The translations under genes and the position numbers were made by a program. A stretch of DNA of 7,413 nucleotides from Candidatus Saccharibacteria bacterium CG_4_10_14_0_2_um_filter_52_9 (GTDB lineage: Bacteria; Patescibacteriota; Saccharimonadia; Saccharimonadales; UBA4665): contig PFOA01000022.1 in the NCBI GenBank assembly GCA_002792275.1, forward strand, positions 11,751-19,163. Reading direction: 5' to 3'. The notes beneath the pieces were generated by a model. The model was not told the DNA's origin. It saw nothing but the letters and a program-made list of their open reading frames with translations, and searched no databases. Shown here one piece after another: positions 5,129 through 7,413 of this stretch; the stretch's first letter is position 1; each line of letters opens with the position of its first letter.

Positions 5129-5941
5129 ATGAACGTAGATGTCTGGCTTAAGAACAGCGTGAAAAAGCTCGAGTCTGCCGGGATCGGTACCGCGCGGCTG
5201 GATCCGCTGGTTTTGCTGGAGGATGTGCTGAACGTGGATAGAGCCAAGCTGCTGGCGGAGCCGGAACTCGAAATTTTATCCAGTCAGGCGGCTGAACTCG
5301 CAAAATTGCTCAAACAACGGGCTAAGCATGTACCCCTCGCCTATGTGCGCGGGCATACCGAATTCTATGGTCGTGATTTTGTGATCACGCCGGCCGTGCT
5401 GGAACCGAGGCCTGAATCGGAGGCTATGATCGACCTGTTGAAAGAACTGCCCAATTTACCTACTCAGCCCTGCTTGGCGGATGTTGGCACGGGTAGCGGC
5501 GCACTGGGTATTACGTCAGCCTTGGAGTTGCCTGGTAGCCAGGTTGACCTGCTGGAGATCGATACCAAAGCCCTAGAAGTGGCTAAAATTAATGTAGATA
5601 AATTTACATTGAAATTACAAGTTATTGAAAGTGACCTTTTATCGCAGTCGAAAGCCGTCTATGATGTACTCCTCTGTAACCTGCCCTACGTACCAGATGA
5701 TTATCAGATAAACCGAGCTGTTTTGCATGAACCCAGGATAGCGCTCTTTGGGGGACCTGATGGTCTGAATGTATACCGTAAACTCTTTAAACAGGTCGAA
5801 AAACGCTCAAAACAACCGTTGTTTATTTTAACAGAGTCGCTACCGATTCAACATAAGTCTTTGGTGGCGATCGCCTTGGAATCAGACTATAAATTATTCA
5901 AAATAAATGACTTTATACAGGTCTTTATCCGCACTAATTAA
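5129..5941 (+). CDS. prmC: Release factor glutamine N5-methyltransferase
   Basis: PrmC (HemK) uses S-adenosylmethionine to methylate the glutamine of the GGQ motif in release factors, improving termination. The 270-residue protein has the usual two parts. A helical substrate-binding domain (about 1-75) ends in HVPLAYVRGHTEFYGRDF, the family hinge, followed by EPRPESE (92-98). A Rossmann methyltransferase domain then has the SAM-binding DVGTGSGALG (118-127), the acidic LLEID (141-145) at the end of strand 2, and the catalytic NLPY (184-187). The family motif is NPPY; the second residue is Leu here, while the catalytic Asn and Tyr are kept. GGPDGLNVYRKLF (208-220) is the conserved late motif. 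GC drops sharply from about base 5580, so the second half is more AT-rich than the first. The start is set by the promoter position and family length. It ends convergent with the 6089-6838 gene. Confidence 0.94.
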   Translation: MNVDVWLKNSVKKLESAGIGTARLDPLVLLEDVLNVDRAKLLAEPELEILSSQAAELAKLLKQRAKHVPLAYVRGHTEFYGRDFVITPAVLEPRPESEAMIDLLKELPNLPTQPCLADVGTGSGALGITSALELPGSQVDLLEIDTKALEVAKINVDKFTLKLQVIESDLLSQSKAVYDVLLCNLPYVPDDYQINRAVLHEPRIALFGGPDGLNVYRKLFKQVEKRSKQPLFILTESLPIQHKSLVAIALESDYKLFKINDFIQVFIRTN

Positions 5942-6088
5942 TGGGTTTTGGCTGGGCTGGGTGCGGTTTTTGAGCAACTTATGGAGCTGTGTTTTGCCAC
6001 CTCGCCAAGCGAAAAATCGAACTATTTTTTTGACGAACTGATGATTAATAAATTGGCCGCGCGGGCTTTGATCAACTTTTTTATAAAG
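5942..6088. other. Convergent intergenic region with a weak bidirectional terminator candidate
   Basis: This AT-rich gap separates two genes that end head-on. AAAAAT (6012-6017) and ATTTTT (6024-6029) can form an A/U stem ending in a T-run, and TCGC/GCGA (6002-6005 with 6009-6012) lies just before it. This could help terminate either strand, but no GC-rich stem plus T-run is present. No convincing gene is seen here; a 61-codon open frame from a TTG at 5948 lacks a ribosome binding site and resembles nothing I know. Confidence 0.3.
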
Positions 6089-6838
6089 CTAGACGACTTT
6101 GTCGCCCCAATCGGAGAATGCCAGAACTACTAATACTATGGCCAACATTATAAAGATGAACTGGCGGCGGACACCCTTGCTCAGGCGATCATTGTGATCC
6201 AGGTAGTACAGCACCGCCAGGCCGTAGCCCAGAGTGCTAAGTAACAGTGTCGGCTGTGCCACCCCGCCGTAGAATAATAACCAGTGGCTGAGCAACCAGG
6301 CCAATGCCGCGCCAAAATAACCCCATACAAAGGCCAGCATCTTGGCATAAGGCTCCTCAAAGGTGTCCAGAAAGTGCCGAGCCGCCAAAAAACAGAACAG
6401 TCCGGTCAGGAAGGTCAGGCCGTAGACCGGCCCGTCGGCCCAAGTCAGATAAAGTGCCGAGAGTGCGGCCAGTTGGCCTAAAAACGCCTGGGCGGTAATC
6501 ATGGGAACAGTAGTGCCGGGCTTGATGGCCAACAGCCAGACAGCATAGACCAGCGCCCAGCCAGCCTCAAACAACATACTGCCGGTATGGTTCATGAACA
6601 CCACGATAGACAAGCCGACCATCAGGTCAATGGCATTAGCGCGAAGGTTGGCCGCCCAAAAGCGCGGCCGGACCGCAAACATCCGCCATTTGCTCAATAC
6701 GATCATGGCCAAGGCTAGTTGCACAAAATTGAGCCTTACCAGTATAAAGACGGCGGCCGGCAGAACCAGCACCAAAGCCAGGTGTAAAACATGGGCGATG
6801 CCGCTGGTGGGCTTAATTGTTCGGAGTAGTGGTCTCAT
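6089..6838 (-). CDS. Polytopic membrane protein of unknown function, 249 residues
   Basis: An integral membrane protein with about eight hydrophobic segments (roughly 16-34, 37-50, 67-83, 88-105, 112-131, 138-153, 166-191 and 195-213), plus a final one near 226-242. Loops are short. The largest basic loop (about 50-66, KWRMFAVRPRFWAANLR) and the RLSKGVRRQ stretch (218-226) probably face the cytosol by the positive-inside rule. I see no transporter, kinase or glycosyltransferase signature; the HFLDTFEEPYAK segment (155-166) is the only polar patch that stands out. The ATG at 6838 lies inside the end of the LCP gene: the two overlap by 26 bp in different frames, with AGG five bases upstream of the start, so translational coupling is likely. 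The context suggests a cell-envelope role alongside the LCP protein, but this is inference. Confidence 0.8.
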   Translation of the reverse strand: MRPLLRTIKPTSGIAHVLHLALVLVLPAAVFILVRLNFVQLALAMIVLSKWRMFAVRPRFWAANLRANAIDLMVGLSIVVFMNHTGSMLFEAGWALVYAVWLLAIKPGTTVPMITAQAFLGQLAALSALYLTWADGPVYGLTFLTGLFCFLAARHFLDTFEEPYAKMLAFVWGYFGAALAWLLSHWLLFYGGVAQPTLLLSTLGYGLAVLYYLDHNDRLSKGVRRQFIFIMLAIVLVVLAFSDWGDKVV

Positions 6839-7413
6839 TGCTACCTATTATGATAACAAAGTCGGCACCATTCGTAGGTATTGAAGTATCGCCCAAGCTA
6901 TCGGCCGCCTGCTGGTTAAAGCGTTGCTGAAGGTAGTTTTTGGTGTATTTGTTGCGGTGAGTCAGATCTACAAGCGTTGTCTGGTTCCAGCCGCTGGTGG
7001 GCGTATTGCCGGTTCCGATCACATTATAGCCGTAGGTTTTCAGCTCATCGGCTCTGGCAGTCGCCAGACCGGGTACAGTACTGCCATTGAGTATCAGCAC
7101 CTTGGCCTTCTCCTTTGTAATATAAGGATCTTTTAGCTTGCTACGGATAAATTGCTGGATAGCTTCGTACTTGAAGAGGCCGGCTTTCGGTAGTACTACG
7201 GACTGGCCGTTTATATTGCCGCCGGTTACATAGGGTTCGGCGACGTCTGCCAAGCTAAAGGAGGTAACGCCGGTGTCGCCAACAGCTTTCAGCATGCCGT
7301 ACAGACGGTTGGCGTTGCCGAGTGACAGATCGGTTTGTACATTGTTGCCAAAAGCACTGAGCAGGCCGGACATTTTTACCGGATTGCTCAGGGTGCCTAA
7401 GTTCACTACCTTG
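6813..7413 (-). CDS. LytR-CpsA-Psr family protein, C-terminal part with LytR_C domain (runs off right edge)
   Basis: LCP proteins are membrane-anchored enzymes that transfer undecaprenyl-linked glycopolymers to peptidoglycan. The 199 residues in the window begin mid-protein. The first part (LGTLSNPVKMSGLLSAFGNN, then VQTDLSLGNANRLYGMLKAV and LFKYEAIQQFIRSKL) resembles the end of an LCP catalytic domain. The second part is a LytR_C domain: AKVLILNGSTVPGLATARAD, ELKTYGYNVIGTGN, then a strand ending in ADFVIIIGSN. The reading frame is open to the edge, so the GTG at 7406 is not the true start. The catalytic arginines and membrane anchor of the LCP domain lie outside. LytR_C is an accessory domain whose exact role is unclear. 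The gene is followed, with a 26-bp overlap, by the polytopic membrane protein, so the two are probably one operon. Confidence 0.85.
   Translation of the reverse strand, partial: KVVNLGTLSNPVKMSGLLSAFGNNVQTDLSLGNANRLYGMLKAVGDTGVTSFSLADVAEPYVTGGNINGQSVVLPKAGLFKYEAIQQFIRSKLKDPYITKEKAKVLILNGSTVPGLATARADELKTYGYNVIGTGNTPTSGWNQTTLVDLTHRNKYTKNYLQQRFNQQAADSLGDTSIPTNGADFVIIIGSNETTTPNN

Noticed and set aside
5948..6133. 61-codon plus-strand open frame after prmC
   Set aside because: It has a TTG start, no Shine-Dalgarno or promoter, overlaps the end of the opposing membrane protein gene, and has no recognisable sequence.
6800..7002. 13-bp direct repeat GCCGCTGGTGGGC at 6800-6812 and 6990-7002
   Set aside because: Both copies encode the same Pro-Thr-Ser-Gly codons within two different proteins; chance is sufficient, and there are no flanking target duplications.
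7404..7406. GTG at 7406 as the start of the LytR_C gene
   Set aside because: The frame remains open to the window edge and the protein begins in the middle of an LCP domain, so the true start is outside.
1..7413. CRISPR array, transposase, tRNA or phage genes
   Set aside because: No regularly spaced repeats, terminal inverted repeats with a transposase, cloverleaf-like sequence or phage protein motif was found on either strand.

Overview
The window looks like chromosomal core DNA from a small-genome, Gram-positive-type bacterium. The best guess is a member of the Candidate Phyla Radiation, possibly Saccharibacteria (TM7); this lineage call is inferred, not proven. The reasons are: a LytR-CpsA-Psr protein with a LytR_C tail (typical of single-membrane bacteria); a zinc-free type B L31 beside prfA and prmC; housekeeping genes mixed with small envelope proteins I cannot recognise; and promoters so close to start codons that several mRNAs look leaderless. 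GC is about half overall. The standard code fits every gene: no in-frame TGA is needed, and all eight visible stops are TAA or TAG.

Layout. (1) 1-498, minus strand: the 5' part of rpsB (ribosomal protein S2, running off the left edge), preceded by a leader that can fold into a closed helix. Upstream on the same strand is an unrecognised cytosolic protein (496-1209). (2) 1268-2662, plus strand: a strong promoter, a SAM riboswitch of the SAM-I clan (closest in appearance to SAM-I/IV or SAM-IV), then a divergent Cys/Met-metabolism PLP enzyme. (3) 2688-4254, plus strand: a three-half-site operator-like repeat, a consensus promoter, type B L31 (rpmE2), a probable terminator and prfA (release factor RF1). 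(4) 4259-5047, minus strand: a membrane-anchored, surface-exposed protein of unknown function, tail-to-tail with prfA. (5) 5129-5941, plus strand: prmC, the methyltransferase that modifies the GGQ glutamine of release factors. It is transcribed divergently from the unknown protein, through two promoters whose -35 boxes overlap. (6) 6089-7413, minus strand: the C-terminal part of an LCP/LytR-family protein (running off the right edge), overlapping by 26 bp a polytopic membrane protein that ends convergent with prmC.

Functionally, L31, S2, RF1 and PrmC form a translation set, and PrmC's substrate RF1 is encoded next door. The rpmE-prfA-prmC order is widespread in bacteria, but here an oppositely oriented envelope gene sits between prfA and prmC. 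The sulfur-amino-acid enzyme is separate and is expected to be switched off by SAM. The right end is an envelope pair (LCP protein plus multi-span membrane protein). The most notable items are the SAM riboswitch with its unusual PLP enzyme, the operator-like array before L31, and the interlocked divergent promoters at prmC. I see no mobile element, CRISPR array, tRNA or rRNA.
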